Shown here in pieces: positions 48,915-58,332 of a DNA stretch of 64,000 bases. Source of the DNA: Alcaligenaceae bacterium (GTDB lineage: Bacteria > Pseudomonadota > Gammaproteobacteria > Burkholderiales > Burkholderiaceae_B); NCBI GenBank assembly GCA_030538235.1, contig JAUNUJ010000007.1, positions 62,001-126,000 on the forward strand. Direction: 5' to 3'. Below the pieces are notes generated by a model. It did no database searches. It had not been told where the DNA came from and worked only from the letters and a program-made list of their open reading frames with translations. The position numbers were made by a program, and so were the translations under genes. Numbering within the stretch: position 1 is the first letter of the stretch; each line of letters opens with the position of its first letter.

Positions 48915-48949
48915 ATAAGTACCATCTGATCTCAAAAGGTGGTACTTAT
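48915..48949 (+). promoter_or_regulatory. Hairpin overlapping a start codon
   Basis: ATAAGTACCA (48915-48924) and TGGTACTTAT (48940-48949) form perfect 10-bp arms around a 15-base loop. The right arm contains the first two bases of the ATG at 48948 and part of the AAAGGTGG ribosome-binding site, so the RNA fold would block translation of the lipoprotein gene. The same AAGTAC/GTACTT core also appears at 48867-48872. Confidence 0.55.
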
Positions 48950-49331
48950 GTTCAAAACTTTTTTCTTAATTATTTTGTCCCTAGTTTTGAGTGCGTGTAG
49001 CACCCAACCCGACTGGCTGCAACGTAAGCGGCAGTATCATGGTTGGGAGCACTCAAGTCGACAGGTTCACGATTATTCCTTTGATTGGTTAATTAGCGGT
49101 TCGGCCTATGCGTCGCCGTTGCAGGTCTTTAGCGCATCGGATGAGCTGTGGGTACAATGGCATCCGCAACGCGAGTTGCCGGTGATTATAGGTATCGATC
49201 ATTATGGCAAGCGACAGGTTCTTAGTTACCATCGCCAATTGCCCTATCTGGTGATTAAAGATCATTGGCCGGTATTGCAGTTTAATTTAGCAGGTGAGCA
49301 GGCTTACGCCACGTTCAAACTTGAGCACTAG
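48948..49331 (+). CDS. Small lipoprotein, possibly VirB9/TrbG C-terminal-like
   Basis: The ATG at 48948 has AAAGGTGG six to ten bases ahead. The 127-residue product has a hydrophobic signal with lipobox LSAC (cysteine at about residue 17), so it is likely a lipid-anchored periplasmic protein. The rest reads as alternating beta strands: SPLQVFSASDELWVQWHP, LPVIIGIDHYGKRQVLSY, YLVIKDHWPVLQFNLAGE. This order resembles the C-terminal beta-sandwich of VirB9/TrbG type IV secretion proteins, but no other secretion gene is nearby, so the assignment is tentative. Translation may be controlled by the hairpin over its start. Confidence 0.6.
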   Translation: MFKTFFLIILSLVLSACSTQPDWLQRKRQYHGWEHSSRQVHDYSFDWLISGSAYASPLQVFSASDELWVQWHPQRELPVIIGIDHYGKRQVLSYHRQLPYLVIKDHWPVLQFNLAGEQAYATFKLEH

Positions 49332-49395
49332 ATGTAATTAGTTGTAATTAGGCCGCCAGACACTTGAAATTGCACCGTTTTTATTCGGAAATCGT

Positions 49396-49401
49396 TATAC
49401 T
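49396..49401 (+). promoter_or_regulatory. Candidate -10 element of alaS
   Basis: TATACT within GTTATACTTGAG lies 42 bases before the alaS ATG; TTGCAC 20 bases upstream is a loose -35. The same 12-base string occurs at the same kind of position before rpsP (54058-54069). Confidence 0.4.
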
Positions 49402-49443
49402 TGAGGGTTAATCATTACACTTTTTATTAAATAGCGTTTGTCA

Positions 49444-52062
49444 ATGAAAGCATCTGAAATACGTAGCAAGTTTCTCAAGTTCTTCGAGTCCAAAGAGCAT
49501 ACGATCGTTCCTTCTTCCTCTTTAGTGCCGTCAAATGATCCGACCTTGTTGTTTACAAACTCGGGTATGGTGCAGTTTAAAGATGTGTTTACCGGTCATG
49601 ATACTAGGCCTTATCGTCGTGCGACTTCGTCACAGCGCTGTTTGCGTGCCGGCGGTAAGCATAACGATCTGGAAAATGTCGGTTATACCGCGCGTCACCA
49701 CACCTTTTTCGAGATGCTGGGTAATTTCAGTTTCGGTGATTATTTCAAAGAAAAAGCCATCGAGTATGCTTGGGAATTATTGACTGAGGTCTATCAGTTG
49801 CCGGCTGAAAAGCTATGGGTTACGGTTTACGCGGAAGATGATGAGGCCTACGATATCTGGGCCAATCAAATCGGGGTGCCCGCAGAGCGTATTATCCGCA
49901 TTGGCGACAACAAGGGCGCACGCTACGCATCTGATAACTTCTGGCAAATGGCCGATACCGGTCCCTGTGGTCCTTGTTCCGAGATCTTCTATGATCACGG
50001 TCCAGAGGTTTGGGGAGGGCCTCCAGGCTCGGCAGATGAAGACGGTGATCGCTATATCGAGATTTGGAATCTGGTCTTTATGCAGTTCGATCGTGATGAA
50101 GCCGGTGTATTACACCCGCTACCTAATCCATGTGTCGATACGGGGATGGGTCTAGAGCGTATTTCTGCCGTCTTGCAGCATGTACATTCCAACTACGACA
50201 TTGATATTTTCCGACATTTAATTCAAGCAGCTGCGCGTGAGACCGGCACCGAGGATTTGGAAAATAGCTCTCTTAAAGTAATCGCTGATCATATTCGCGC
50301 TTGTAGCTTTATGATCATTGATGGCATTGTGCCGGGCAACGAGGGGCGTGGTTATGTATTACGCCGTATTATTCGTCGTGCCCTACGTCATGGTTACCGC
50401 TTGGGTCAAACCAGTCCTTACTTTCATAAGTTAGTAGCAGACTTGGTTGGGCAGATGGGTGACGCGTATCCTGCGCTAGTTGAACAGCAAGAGCGTATCA
50501 GTAAAACCCTACTACAAGAGGAGCAACGCTTCTTACAGACCTTATCTAATGGCATGGATATTTTAAGTCGTGCTGTGGCCGATCTCAAAGAGGGCGATCG
50601 TCTTGATGGTCAGGTTGCTTTTACCCTATATGACACCTATGGTTTCCCCTTTGACCTGACCGCTGACGTCTGTCGTGAGCATGGTCTCGAGGTGGACGAA
50701 GAGGGTTTTGACCTTGCGATGAATAAGCAACGCGAGATGGCGCGCGCTAGCGGTAAGTTTAAGGCTAAACAACAATTGAGTTATGAGGGTGAGGAGACTC
50801 TTTTTGAAGGCTATGAAAAGGCCGAATCCAGCTCCACAGTCTTAGCGCTTTATGTTGAGGGTACTCAGACTGAGCAGGTGACAGAGGGACAGGAAGCTGT
50901 TGTCGTGCTAGATCAGACGCCTTTTTATGCTGAATCCGGCGGTCAAGTGGGTGACTCAGGTGTTTTAAGCGGTTATGGTACCGCCTTTAGTGTCGAGGAT
51001 ACCCAAAAAATCCTGTCACATGTCTTTGGTCATTATGGTGTAGTTAGACTAGGTACGATCAAGGTCGGTGATAAGCTCGAAGCTAAGATCGACATTGAGC
51101 AGCGTCAAAAAACTATCCGTAACCACTCGGTTACGCATATTATGCATAAAGCATTACGTGAGGTTTTAGGTTCACATGTGCAACAAAAAGGGTCTTTGGT
51201 CGATGCTGACAAAACCCGTTTTGACTTTTCTCACGATGCGCCGGTGACTACCGAGCAAATCGCCGAGATCGAAGCGATTGTTAATCAGGAAATTCTCGCT
51301 AACACACCGGTTCAAGCCGCTCTGATGAGTTTTGATGAGGCGGTAGCGGGTGGCGCGATGGCTTTATTCGGTGAAAAATACGATGATGAGGTGCGGGTTT
51401 TAGATATTGGTACTTCCCGTGAGCTTTGCGGTGGTACTCACGTTAATCGTACCGGCGATATCGGTTTTTTCAAAATCATCTCTGAGGGCGGTATTGCCGC
51501 CGGTATCCGTCGTATCGAGGCGATTACCGGAACAAATGCCCTAGCTTGGGTTGAGGGAATCAATCAACAATTGCATCAGGCGGCGGCAGTTTTAAAAGCC
51601 AGCCCTGCTGATTTACTTGAGCGCGTTAAATCCACTCAAGATCATGTGCGTGCGCTTGAGCGAGAGGTAGCACAATTAAAAGCTAAATTAGCCTCTGCTG
51701 CCAGTGCTGATTTGAGCTCTGAAGCGATTGCAGTCGATGGCATTCAAGTGTTGGTTAAATCACTTGAGGGAGTTGAGGCTAAAGACTTGCGTGGCATGAT
51801 TGATCAGCTCAAAGACAAATTAAAATCTGCTGTGATTGTGCTGGCCACCTCTACTGACGACAAGGTCTCTGTGGCGGCGGGGGTGACCTCCGATCTGACG
51901 AACCGTATCAAAGCCGGTGAACTGGTGTCGCTCGTTTGCTCTAAAATTGGCGGTAAGGGCGGTGGTCGTCCTGATATGGCCATGGGTGGCGGTACCGATG
52001 TGGCTGCTTTACCTTCGGCATTGGAGCAGGTTATGCCATGGCTTAAGCAAAGCTTAAGTTAG
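49444..52062 (+). CDS. alaS: Alanyl-tRNA synthetase
   Basis: The 872-residue class II enzyme charges tRNA-Ala. The N-terminal [30 protein letters not shown] and [18 protein letters not shown] motifs form the aminoacylation domain. The editing domain carries HSVTHIMH and [10 protein letters not shown] as zinc ligands, and the C-terminal C-Ala domain ends in [12 protein letters not shown] start at the ATG at 49444, which gives the usual N-terminus; a TTG six bases upstream is also open. There is no clear Shine-Dalgarno sequence. Confidence 0.97.
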   Translation: MKASEIRSKFLKFFESKEHTIVPSSSLVPSNDPTLLFTNSGMVQFKDVFTGHDTRPYRRATSSQRCLRAGGKHNDLENVGYTARHHTFFEMLGNFSFGDYFKEKAIEYAWELLTEVYQLPAEKLWVTVYAEDDEAYDIWANQIGVPAERIIRIGDNKGARYASDNFWQMADTGPCGPCSEIFYDHGPEVWGGPPGSADEDGDRYIEIWNLVFMQFDRDEAGVLHPLPNPCVDTGMGLERISAVLQHVHSNYDIDIFRHLIQAAARETGTEDLENSSLKVIADHIRACSFMIIDGIVPGNEGRGYVLRRIIRRALRHGYRLGQTSPYFHKLVADLVGQMGDAYPALVEQQERISKTLLQEEQRFLQTLSNGMDILSRAVADLKEGDRLDGQVAFTLYDTYGFPFDLTADVCREHGLEVDEEGFDLAMNKQREMARASGKFKAKQQLSYEGEETLFEGYEKAESSSTVLALYVEGTQTEQVTEGQEAVVVLDQTPFYAESGGQVGDSGVLSGYGTAFSVEDTQKILSHVFGHYGVVRLGTIKVGDKLEAKIDIEQRQKTIRNHSVTHIMHKALREVLGSHVQQKGSLVDADKTRFDFSHDAPVTTEQIAEIEAIVNQEILANTPVQAALMSFDEAVAGGAMALFGEKYDDEVRVLDIGTSRELCGGTHVNRTGDIGFFKIISEGGIAAGIRRIEAITGTNALAWVEGINQQLHQAAAVLKASPADLLERVKSTQDHVRALEREVAQLKAKLASAASADLSSEAIAVDGIQVLVKSLEGVEAKDLRGMIDQLKDKLKSAVIVLATSTDDKVSVAAGVTSDLTNRIKAGELVSLVCSKIGGKGGGRPDMAMGGGTDVAALPSALEQVMPWLKQSLS

Positions 52063-52091
52063 GCTTAAGCTTGATTTAAGTTAAGTCGCAA

Positions 52092-52122
52092 TTGCTTACA
52101 ATCCTTCGGGAAATGTTATACT
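52092..52122 (+). promoter_or_regulatory. Candidate tusA promoter
   Basis: TTGCTT (52092-52097) and TATACT (52117-52122) are spaced 19 bases apart. Transcription would start shortly before the perfect hairpin at 52137-52166. Confidence 0.35.
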
Positions 52123-52136
52123 GCTTTTTTATTTAG

Positions 52137-52166
52137 CACTGCCTCGGCGAATTTACCGAGGCAGTG
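52137..52166 (+). terminator. Perfect 11-bp hairpin between alaS and tusA
   Basis: CACTGCCTCGG pairs with CCGAGGCAGTG across an 8-base loop. The immediate downstream sequence is TTGTTATCG, with a run of seven T only about 10 bases later, so it is not a textbook terminator. It either ends the alaS mRNA or sits in the tusA leader as a regulatory or stabilising structure. Confidence 0.5.
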
Positions 52167-52218
52167 TTGTTATCGTCTGTTTTTTTAATCGTTTATTGTG
52201 TCGCGGAGGGTGTGTTTG

Positions 52219-52455
52219 ATGACTGAGGTCGCCTTTGATCAAGTGGTTGAAGCTCAAAATTTGCTTTGTCCACTACCTATCCTAAAAGCTAAAAAGGCTT
52301 TGTCAGCGATGGAAAGTGGTCAGATTCTCAAGGTTATCACCACTGATCCTAAAGCCATGGGTGATTTTCAGGCCTTTTGCACACAATCTAAAAACGATCT
52401 AATTGCCCAAAGCGATTGCGGGGATTTTGCAGAGCATTATATTAAACGTCGCTAG
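52219..52455 (+). CDS. tusA: TusA family sulfur-carrier protein
   Basis: The 78-residue protein contains the signature CPLPILKAKKAL with the persulfide-carrying Cys17 and a compact two-layer fold. TusA relays sulfur from cysteine desulfurase, for example to tRNA 2-thiouridine synthesis. The ATG at 52219 is supported by GGAGGG eight bases ahead; an upstream GTG would extend over that site. It sits between alaS and a carboxylate transporter. Confidence 0.9.
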   Translation: MTEVAFDQVVEAQNLLCPLPILKAKKALSAMESGQILKVITTDPKAMGDFQAFCTQSKNDLIAQSDCGDFAEHYIKRR

Positions 52456-52565
52456 TTTATAGAGTAGAGGGCTAATAAAAATACAAAATAGTCCCGTAGC
52501 AGCGTTAAATAGCACCATAAAGATAGAGGGTGGAGACCGATTTTTCTATTAAATGGAGCTTAAAT

Positions 52566-53963
52566 ATGACAGAACCTCAATCTAATCTACAGCTAACGCG
52601 ACTGATGCCGCGGGGTAGCCTAAAAGGTATCGTTGTTGCTTTAATAGCAATAGTGTTGGCTTATCTACTCTACCTTGTTTTGCCTTTCGACAACGATGTC
52701 AATAAAGGTCTAGCGCTGCTTTTATTTATTGCCATTTTATGGTTTACTGAGGCAGTGCATATTACCGTGACGGCGTTGATGGTGCCGATCATAGCCGTAC
52801 TCATGGGTTTCGAGGGGATGAGCACTAAAGCCGCGCTAAGCAATTTTGCTGATCCGGTGATCTTTATTTTCTTCGGTGGTTTTGCCCTAGCAACAGCGTT
52901 GCATATGCAGAAATTAGACCGTAAGATTGCTTTTTATTTGGTCTCTTTGTCACGCGGTAATATGTTACTCGCCTCACTGTTGATTTTCGCAGTGACTGCT
53001 TTTATGTCCATGTGGATCAGCAATACAGCGACTGCAGCCATGATGCTGCCTTTGGCATTAGGGGTGATGAGTCATCTCGATCGTGCCAATCATCGTAATA
53101 GCTATGTGTTTGTGCTGTTAGGTGTCGCTTATAGTGCCAGTATTGGTGGTCTTGGTACCCTCGTCGGTTCACCTCCAAATGCCATCGCTGCACGCGAGCT
53201 AGGTATGGACTTTGCGGCTTGGATGAAAATCGGTTTACCCATGATGTTAGTTTTGATGCCTATCATGATTTTCACATTGTGGTTGGTTTTCCGTCCTAAT
53301 TTCAGTGGTGAAGCCGGCAAAATGGCAGTTCAAGAAAAGATCGAATGGACACCTATTCGTATTATTACCTTAGTGCTCTTTGTCTTTATTGCGCTTTGCT
53401 GGATTTTCAGTAGCAAAATCACCCAGTTATTGGGTACCACAAGCACCGACTCGCTGATTGCATTATTTGCCGCAGTGATGGTGGTGGTTTTAGGTTGTGC
53501 CAGTTGGAAAGACGTGGCCGATAATACCGACTGGGGTGTGTTGATGCTCTTTGGTGGCGGTATTACTCTCAGTAAGGTTATGCAGAGTTCAGGTACTTCG
53601 CAAGTCTTGGGTCAGTTGGTTGCCGATACCTTTGGCGGTGCTAATCCACTGCTAGTGATTTTTGTTGTTTGTATCTTTATTATTATTCTGACTGAATTTA
53701 CTAGTAATACGGCTTCTGCGGCATTATTGGTTCCGGTGTTTGCCGGTGTGGCAACACAGATGAATATGCCACCTGAGGTTCTTGTGCTGATTATCGGTAT
53801 TGGTGCTTCTTGTGCCTTTATGCTGCCTGTAGCAACGCCTCCTAATGCGATTGTTTTTGGTAGTGGCTTGATTCGCCAACGCGAGATGGTACGCGCCGGT
53901 ATGGTATTGAACGTACTGTGTGTGGCGGTTGTTTCCTTCTATATCTATCTATTTGTATATTAA
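52566..53963 (+). CDS. DASS/SLC13 family anion transporter
   Basis: The 465-residue protein has 11-12 membrane helices and both re-entrant hairpin motifs of the divalent anion:sodium symporter family: SNTATAAMMLP in the first half with GTLVGSPPNAIA, and SNTASAALLVP in the second half with PVATPPNAIVFGSG. These bind Na+ and the carboxylate. Likely substrates are succinate, malate or fumarate, fitting an organism living on organic acids; citrate or sulfate are alternatives. The ATG at 52566 has GGAG eight bases ahead. Confidence 0.92.
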   Translation: MTEPQSNLQLTRLMPRGSLKGIVVALIAIVLAYLLYLVLPFDNDVNKGLALLLFIAILWFTEAVHITVTALMVPIIAVLMGFEGMSTKAALSNFADPVIFIFFGGFALATALHMQKLDRKIAFYLVSLSRGNMLLASLLIFAVTAFMSMWISNTATAAMMLPLALGVMSHLDRANHRNSYVFVLLGVAYSASIGGLGTLVGSPPNAIAARELGMDFAAWMKIGLPMMLVLMPIMIFTLWLVFRPNFSGEAGKMAVQEKIEWTPIRIITLVLFVFIALCWIFSSKITQLLGTTSTDSLIALFAAVMVVVLGCASWKDVADNTDWGVLMLFGGGITLSKVMQSSGTSQVLGQLVADTFGGANPLLVIFVVCIFIIILTEFTSNTASAALLVPVFAGVATQMNMPPEVLVLIIGIGASCAFMLPVATPPNAIVFGSGLIRQREMVRAGMVLNVLCVAVVSFYIYLFVY

Positions 53964-54035
53964 GAAGAAAATTCGTTAATTTACGCTATTTTTGGGGAAA
54001 AAGGCGACACTTTTTCCCCTGAATAGGCGGAATTC

Positions 54036-54065
54036 TTGCAGAGGAAGCTCATAAGTTGTTATACT
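54036..54065 (+). promoter_or_regulatory. Candidate rpsP promoter
   Basis: TTGCAG (54036-54041) and TATACT (54060-54065) are spaced 18 bases apart, 63 bases before the rpsP start codon. Confidence 0.5.
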
Positions 54066-54127
54066 TGAGAGCTAAATTTTGAAAATAATTCATATAACTT
54101 TTATCAATTAATGAGGATAGTACACCT

Positions 54128-54382
54128 ATGGTGGTTATTCGTTTAGCCCGTGGTGGCTCTAAAAAACGTCCATTTTATACAATTGTTGCAGCCAACCGTA
54201 GTGACCGTCGCGATGGTCGCTTTATCGAGCGTCTTGGTTTCTACAATCCAGTAGCTCCTGAGGGCACTGAGGCATTACGTATTGCGATGGATCGTTTAGA
54301 GTACTGGAAAGAGCAGGGCGCTCAGTTATCTCCGACCGTTGCTCGTTTAGCTAAAGAGTTTGCTCAACAGCAAGCTGCTTAA
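54128..54382 (+). CDS. rpsP: 30S ribosomal protein S16
   Basis: The 84-residue protein starts [17 protein letters not shown] and contains ERLGFYNP and [17 protein letters not shown], diagnostic of S16. It leads the conserved rpsP-rimM-trmD unit. Two hairpins separate it from rimM. Confidence 0.98.
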   Translation: MVVIRLARGGSKKRPFYTIVAANRSDRRDGRFIERLGFYNPVAPEGTEALRIAMDRLEYWKEQGAQLSPTVARLAKEFAQQQAA

Positions 54383-54391
54383 TTGAGTTAA

Positions 54392-54424
54392 AAGCTATTT
54401 GCCTAGGCTTAATAGCTTGTTTTA
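54392..54424 (+). terminator. Hairpin after rpsP (possible attenuator)
   Basis: AAGCTATT pairs with AATAGCTT (8 bp) around an 11-base loop, followed by GTTTTAC. The short U-tract suggests partial termination. Confidence 0.55.
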
Positions 54425-54463
54425 CTCAGTTGACATTCAAGCTATCGCCGTAGCGGATTTGAT

Positions 54464-54498
54464 TGACCGTCAGTTATCTGGCGGTCATTCTTATTTTT
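54464..54498 (+). terminator. Terminator/attenuator between rpsP and rimM
   Basis: TGACCGTCAG pairs with CTGGCGGTCA (10 bp, one G-U) over a TTAT loop, followed by TTCTTATTTTT. It lies 25 bases before the rimM start, so it can lower rimM-trmD expression relative to the ribosomal protein. Confidence 0.8.
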
Positions 54499-54522
54499 AA
54501 TGCAAATTAAAAGCCCTAATAC

Positions 54523-55200
54523 ATGAGAAAATCACTCTCTGAAAATGAGCAAAGTAGCACAACAGCTCCTACTGATTTGGTCGAATTAGGCCATATCACC
54601 GGAGCTTTTGGTGTTCGCGGTATGGTTAAAATCAAACCCTATTCCGCTGAATCAATCCTGCCTGAGGTAACTAAATGGTGGCTGCAACGCCGTCTGCCTC
54701 CCGCTAGGACCGCTCAAAAAACCGCGCAACGCGAAGCGCATCAGCTTTTCGAGGTGGCTGAGTGCCGTTGGCATGCGGACAGTCTAATTGCCTCCTTTCC
54801 TGAAGTCACTGATCGCGATGTTGCCGATAGCCTTAAGGGCATGGTTATCTCGGTATCACGTGCTGATTTTCCGACCGAGGATTCTGATGAGTTTTACTGG
54901 GTTGATCTGGTGGGTTGTTGGGTCTACACGGTTGATGAATCTGCTGTGAGTGAATTAGCTGTTGGTGATGAGGATTACGTGCTTCTAGGACGTATTCGTG
55001 AGTTATCGGATAATGGCGTCCACGCTGTGCTGCATATCGACCGTTACCTTGATTCCGGAGACCCCGAGCTTGAGCCACAGGCTCTACTAAATGCCAAGGG
55101 TCAGCCACAGCAAAGTTTGGTGCCTTTTGTGGACGCTCATGTGCTAGAAGTAGACTTAGAAAACAATTGGATCGAGGTTGATTGGCCTCTGGATTTCTAA
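54523..55200 (+). CDS. rimM: Ribosome maturation factor RimM
   Basis: RimM assists assembly of the 30S head near S19. The 225-residue protein has the N-terminal domain ([22 protein letters not shown]) and PRC-barrel C-domain ([13 protein letters not shown], ending IEVDWPLDF). It is longer than E. coli RimM (182) because of an Arg/Ala/Gln-rich stretch near residues 57-72 and a loop near 150-175, as in other betaproteobacteria. Its stop overlaps the trmD start by one base. Confidence 0.94.
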   Translation: MRKSLSENEQSSTTAPTDLVELGHITGAFGVRGMVKIKPYSAESILPEVTKWWLQRRLPPARTAQKTAQREAHQLFEVAECRWHADSLIASFPEVTDRDVADSLKGMVISVSRADFPTEDSDEFYWVDLVGCWVYTVDESAVSELAVGDEDYVLLGRIRELSDNGVHAVLHIDRYLDSGDPELEPQALLNAKGQPQQSLVPFVDAHVLEVDLENNWIEVDWPLDF

Positions 55201-55958
55201 TGCAAGCCAATGTGATTACGCTGTTTCCCCAAATGTTCGATGTACTCAGCACAATGGGGGTGACGGGGCGAGCGCATGCTCAGGGGATTTGGTCTTTAAA
55301 CACCTGGAATCCTCGTAATTACACTCATGATATTCACAAGACGGTCGATGACCGGCCTTATGGTGGTGGTCCCGGCATGTTGATGTTGGCTCAACCCCTA
55401 GTTGATTCTATTAATGATATCAAGCACCATCAGCAAAGCACCGGTCCGGTCATTTTGTTAAGCCCGGTGGGCAAAACCTTCACCCAATCCAAAGCCATTG
55501 AGCTTTCTAAACTACCTAAAGTGACCTATATTTGTGGGCGCTATGAGGGCATTGACCAACGCTTTATCGATCACTATGTCGATGAAGAAATTTCGCTTGG
55601 CGATTTTGTCTTATCCGGTGGTGAGTTTGCTGCTTTAGCAGTTTTGGATGCGACGATACGATTGTTGCCGGGTGTCTTAAATGATCATCTGTCGGCACTA
55701 CAGGATTCCTTTCATGATGAACAGTCCGGCTTACTTGATTGCGAGCATTACACTCGTCCGGAAGTATTTGAAGGGGTGCCTGTACCATCGATTTTATTGT
55801 CCGGTCATCACGCTAATATTAATCAATGGCGTCGTCAACGCTCTTTAGCGTTAACCGCAGAGCGACGTCCTGATCTGATTATTAAGGCCAAGGAACAAGG
55901 CCTGTTGACTAAAAAAGATCTGGCTTTTTTGGCGCAGTTAAGTCAAGAAAATCAGTAA
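55200..55958 (+). CDS. trmD: tRNA (guanine37-N1)-methyltransferase
   Basis: The 252-residue SPOUT methyltransferase modifies G37 of tRNAs with S-adenosylmethionine. [36 protein letters not shown] and the knot region [12 protein letters not shown] are diagnostic. The ATG shares its A with the rimM stop codon. rplS, the usual fourth gene of this operon, is missing; a terminator and a convergent fadD follow. Confidence 0.97.
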   Translation: MQANVITLFPQMFDVLSTMGVTGRAHAQGIWSLNTWNPRNYTHDIHKTVDDRPYGGGPGMLMLAQPLVDSINDIKHHQQSTGPVILLSPVGKTFTQSKAIELSKLPKVTYICGRYEGIDQRFIDHYVDEEISLGDFVLSGGEFAALAVLDATIRLLPGVLNDHLSALQDSFHDEQSGLLDCEHYTRPEVFEGVPVPSILLSGHHANINQWRRQRSLALTAERRPDLIIKAKEQGLLTKKDLAFLAQLSQENQ

Positions 55959-55988
55959 TGTCTTTATGACACGAGTTTGTGGGCATAA

Positions 55989-56028
55989 AAGTTTAGGGAC
56001 GCCCTCTGTTCGGTGTGTCCCTAAACTT
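55989..56028. terminator. Terminator between trmD and fadD
   Basis: AAGTTTAGGGAC pairs perfectly with GTCCCTAAACTT (12 bp); the loop can form further pairs. A/T-rich flanks allow termination of both convergent units. Confidence 0.8.
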
Positions 56029-56035
56029 ATTTAAA

Positions 56036-57709
56036 TTAAACTTCCTCTTGCTCTGATTCTTGGCGTAATTGTCTTCTTAAGAGTTTACCGACATTGGACT
56101 TCGGTAGTTCCTCGCGGAATTCGACTAGACGCGGTACTTTATAGGAAGTGAGGTATTGCTTAGCGAAAGTAATTAACGCCTCTTCAGTAAGCTTTGGATC
56201 CTTGCGTTCCACATACAGTTTTACTGCTTCACCGGTGCGTTCATGCGGTATACCAATAGCTGCCACCTCACGCACTCCCGGATGTTGAGCAATGACTTCC
56301 TCGATCTCGTTAGGATAGACATTAAATCCTGAAACCAGAATAATATCTTTTTGACGATCGACTAGGAAAATATAGCCTTTTTCATCCATATAGCCCACAT
56401 CACCGGTACGAAGAAAACCATCATCAAAAAAGACATTGGCCGTTTCTTCCGGTTTTTGCCAATAACCCGTCATCACTTGTGGGCCGCGAACACAAATCTC
56501 ACCAATCTCATTGGCCGTAAGATCTTTGCCATTGTTGTCACGGATGACCACATCGGTAGAAGGAATAGGTAGACCAATTGAACCATCAACGTGACGACCG
56601 TCAAAGGGGTTAATTGTCACTGCCGGTGAGGTTTCAGTTAAACCATAAGCTTGAATCAGGGGCTTTTTGGTCAATTCCTTCCAACGATCTGCAACCACCT
56701 GCTGAATTGCTGTACCACCACCCAAGACGAAGTTCAGATTAGAAAAATCAATTTTTCTGAAATCATTATTATTTAATAAGGCATTAAATAAGGTATTTAC
56801 CCCGGTAAACACGGTCATATTGACCTTATCAATGGTCTTGACCAGATAAGGAATGTCACGAGCATCAGGAATTAGCACATTGCGTGCGCCAATCTTAATC
56901 GATAGCATGCAATTGGCCGTCAGGGCAAAGATGTGATAGAGCGGCAGGGCGGTGACGACAATTTCCTGACCGTCTCTAAGACTGCCATTAGTCCAAGCAC
57001 ATACTTGCATCAAATTTGCCAACATATTGTCATGACTGAGCATGGCGCTTTTAGGTACCCCGGTGGTGCCGCCGGTGTATTGCAAAAAGCTCAGATCCTC
57101 ACGATTGATCGTTACTTTGCGGAATGGCTGTTTGGCACCTTGGGCCATCGCCTTTTTAAAGGGAATATGACCGGGTAAATGCCATTTAGGGATGGATTTA
57201 CGTACATAACGCAAGACGAAATTAGTCAGAGCACCTTTAAATGTACCTAACATATCGCCCACACCGGTGACGACAACGGTCTTCAGATAGGGACTCTTGA
57301 CGCGTTCCAGCACATGGGCAAAATTGCTCGCGATTACGGCAACAACTGCGCGTGAGTCATTTAGTTGGAACTCTAATTCCCGCGCCGTATAAAGCGGGTT
57401 ACAGTTCACCATGACGCCGCCGGCTTTGAGCGTGCCGAACATGCAGACCATATACTGAGTAGTATTTGGCATCATTAACAAGACGGGATCGCCTTTTTTA
57501 AGTCCCTGTTGTTGCAGCCAACTCGCAAATTGTTCACTTTTTTTATTGAGTTCAGCAAAACTCATTTCACTGCCCAAGAATTCAATGGCTGTATGATTCG
57601 CAAAGCGTTCCGCACTTTCCTCCAATACGTCCACTAATGAGTTATAGGCAGATGTCTCAATGGTGATGGGGACGTTCGCTGCATAACTTTTTAACCAAAC
57701 TTTTTCCAT
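56036..57709 (-). CDS. fadD: Long-chain fatty acid-CoA ligase
   Basis: The 557-residue AMP-forming enzyme activates fatty acids for beta-oxidation. The P-loop motif YTGGTTGVPKSAML, the YGLTETSPAVTINP motif, the TGDVGYMDEKGY motif and the C-terminal catalytic lysine region (ELPKSNVGKLLRRQLR) are all present. Length and order match proteobacterial FadD. Its start overlaps the end of the DUF4442 gene by 53 bases, so the two are tightly coupled. Confidence 0.94.
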   Translation of the reverse strand: MEKVWLKSYAANVPITIETSAYNSLVDVLEESAERFANHTAIEFLGSEMSFAELNKKSEQFASWLQQQGLKKGDPVLLMMPNTTQYMVCMFGTLKAGGVMVNCNPLYTARELEFQLNDSRAVVAVIASNFAHVLERVKSPYLKTVVVTGVGDMLGTFKGALTNFVLRYVRKSIPKWHLPGHIPFKKAMAQGAKQPFRKVTINREDLSFLQYTGGTTGVPKSAMLSHDNMLANLMQVCAWTNGSLRDGQEIVVTALPLYHIFALTANCMLSIKIGARNVLIPDARDIPYLVKTIDKVNMTVFTGVNTLFNALLNNNDFRKIDFSNLNFVLGGGTAIQQVVADRWKELTKKPLIQAYGLTETSPAVTINPFDGRHVDGSIGLPIPSTDVVIRDNNGKDLTANEIGEICVRGPQVMTGYWQKPEETANVFFDDGFLRTGDVGYMDEKGYIFLVDRQKDIILVSGFNVYPNEIEEVIAQHPGVREVAAIGIPHERTGEAVKLYVERKDPKLTEEALITFAKQYLTSYKVPRLVEFREELPKSNVGKLLRRQLRQESEQEEV

Positions 57710-58247
57710 TTTCTTGTCCCTCCAACGACTCTCTCATGATGTCGTTTCTTTTCCTTTTTTCTGTGTAATACTCGCGCATAGCAATATAGAGTGTTCTGCG
57801 AACGATAGCGTGTACCTCGCCTGTCGCATCTTTTATCAGGATTTCTACCTGATGAGTGACCTCTTGCTGTTGCGCTAAACCCTCACGAATTTGATCCTTT
57901 TCCTCCTCGCTAAACTGACAATAGGCATAGACGGTGTCATGGGCAGGTCTCCTAAAGCGAATACTCGCCTCCTGATCCCAGACAATAATATCTAGACCTA
58001 AATTTAACGTTAACATTAAAGGGTGTGGACCGTCCGTTACTCCAAATAAAGAACCTCCATAAATTGTTCCTAGGGCATTGCGTGTACGCCAACTCAAGGG
58101 CAAGCGTACGACCATCGTGGATAAATCCGGAGTGACTTTAATCACTCGACCACCCATGCTTCTAAAGCCCGGATGTAAATTGAATAACAGCTTCACCATC
58201 CGCGCACGCCATTTTGGGGACAATTTATATAACCAATCGACTTTCAT
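57657..58247 (-). CDS. DUF4442 hotdog-fold protein, probable thioesterase
   Basis: The 196-residue protein has a hotdog-like core, with LPLSWRTRNALGTIYGGSLFGVTDGPHPLML as a shallow helix-plus-strand segment and a C-terminal basic tail rich in Lys, Glu and His. DUF4442 proteins are related to acyl-CoA thioesterases but mostly uncharacterised. Its place between thiolase and fadD suggests it cleaves or binds acyl-CoA during beta-oxidation. The long overlap with fadD falls in its poorly conserved tail. Confidence 0.8.
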   Translation of the reverse strand: MKVDWLYKLSPKWRARMVKLLFNLHPGFRSMGGRVIKVTPDLSTMVVRLPLSWRTRNALGTIYGGSLFGVTDGPHPLMLTLNLGLDIIVWDQEASIRFRRPAHDTVYAYCQFSEEEKDQIREGLAQQQEVTHQVEILIKDATGEVHAIVRRTLYIAMREYYTEKRKRNDIMRESLEGQENGKSLVKKLCSERPHHH

Positions 58248-58332
58248 AAACTCACAGTTATTTGTTTAATAATAAGCGTTAGCAGCAGGGTAGTTTTATT
58301 TAACCCCCTAGCTGCTTGAATGACATAATCGA

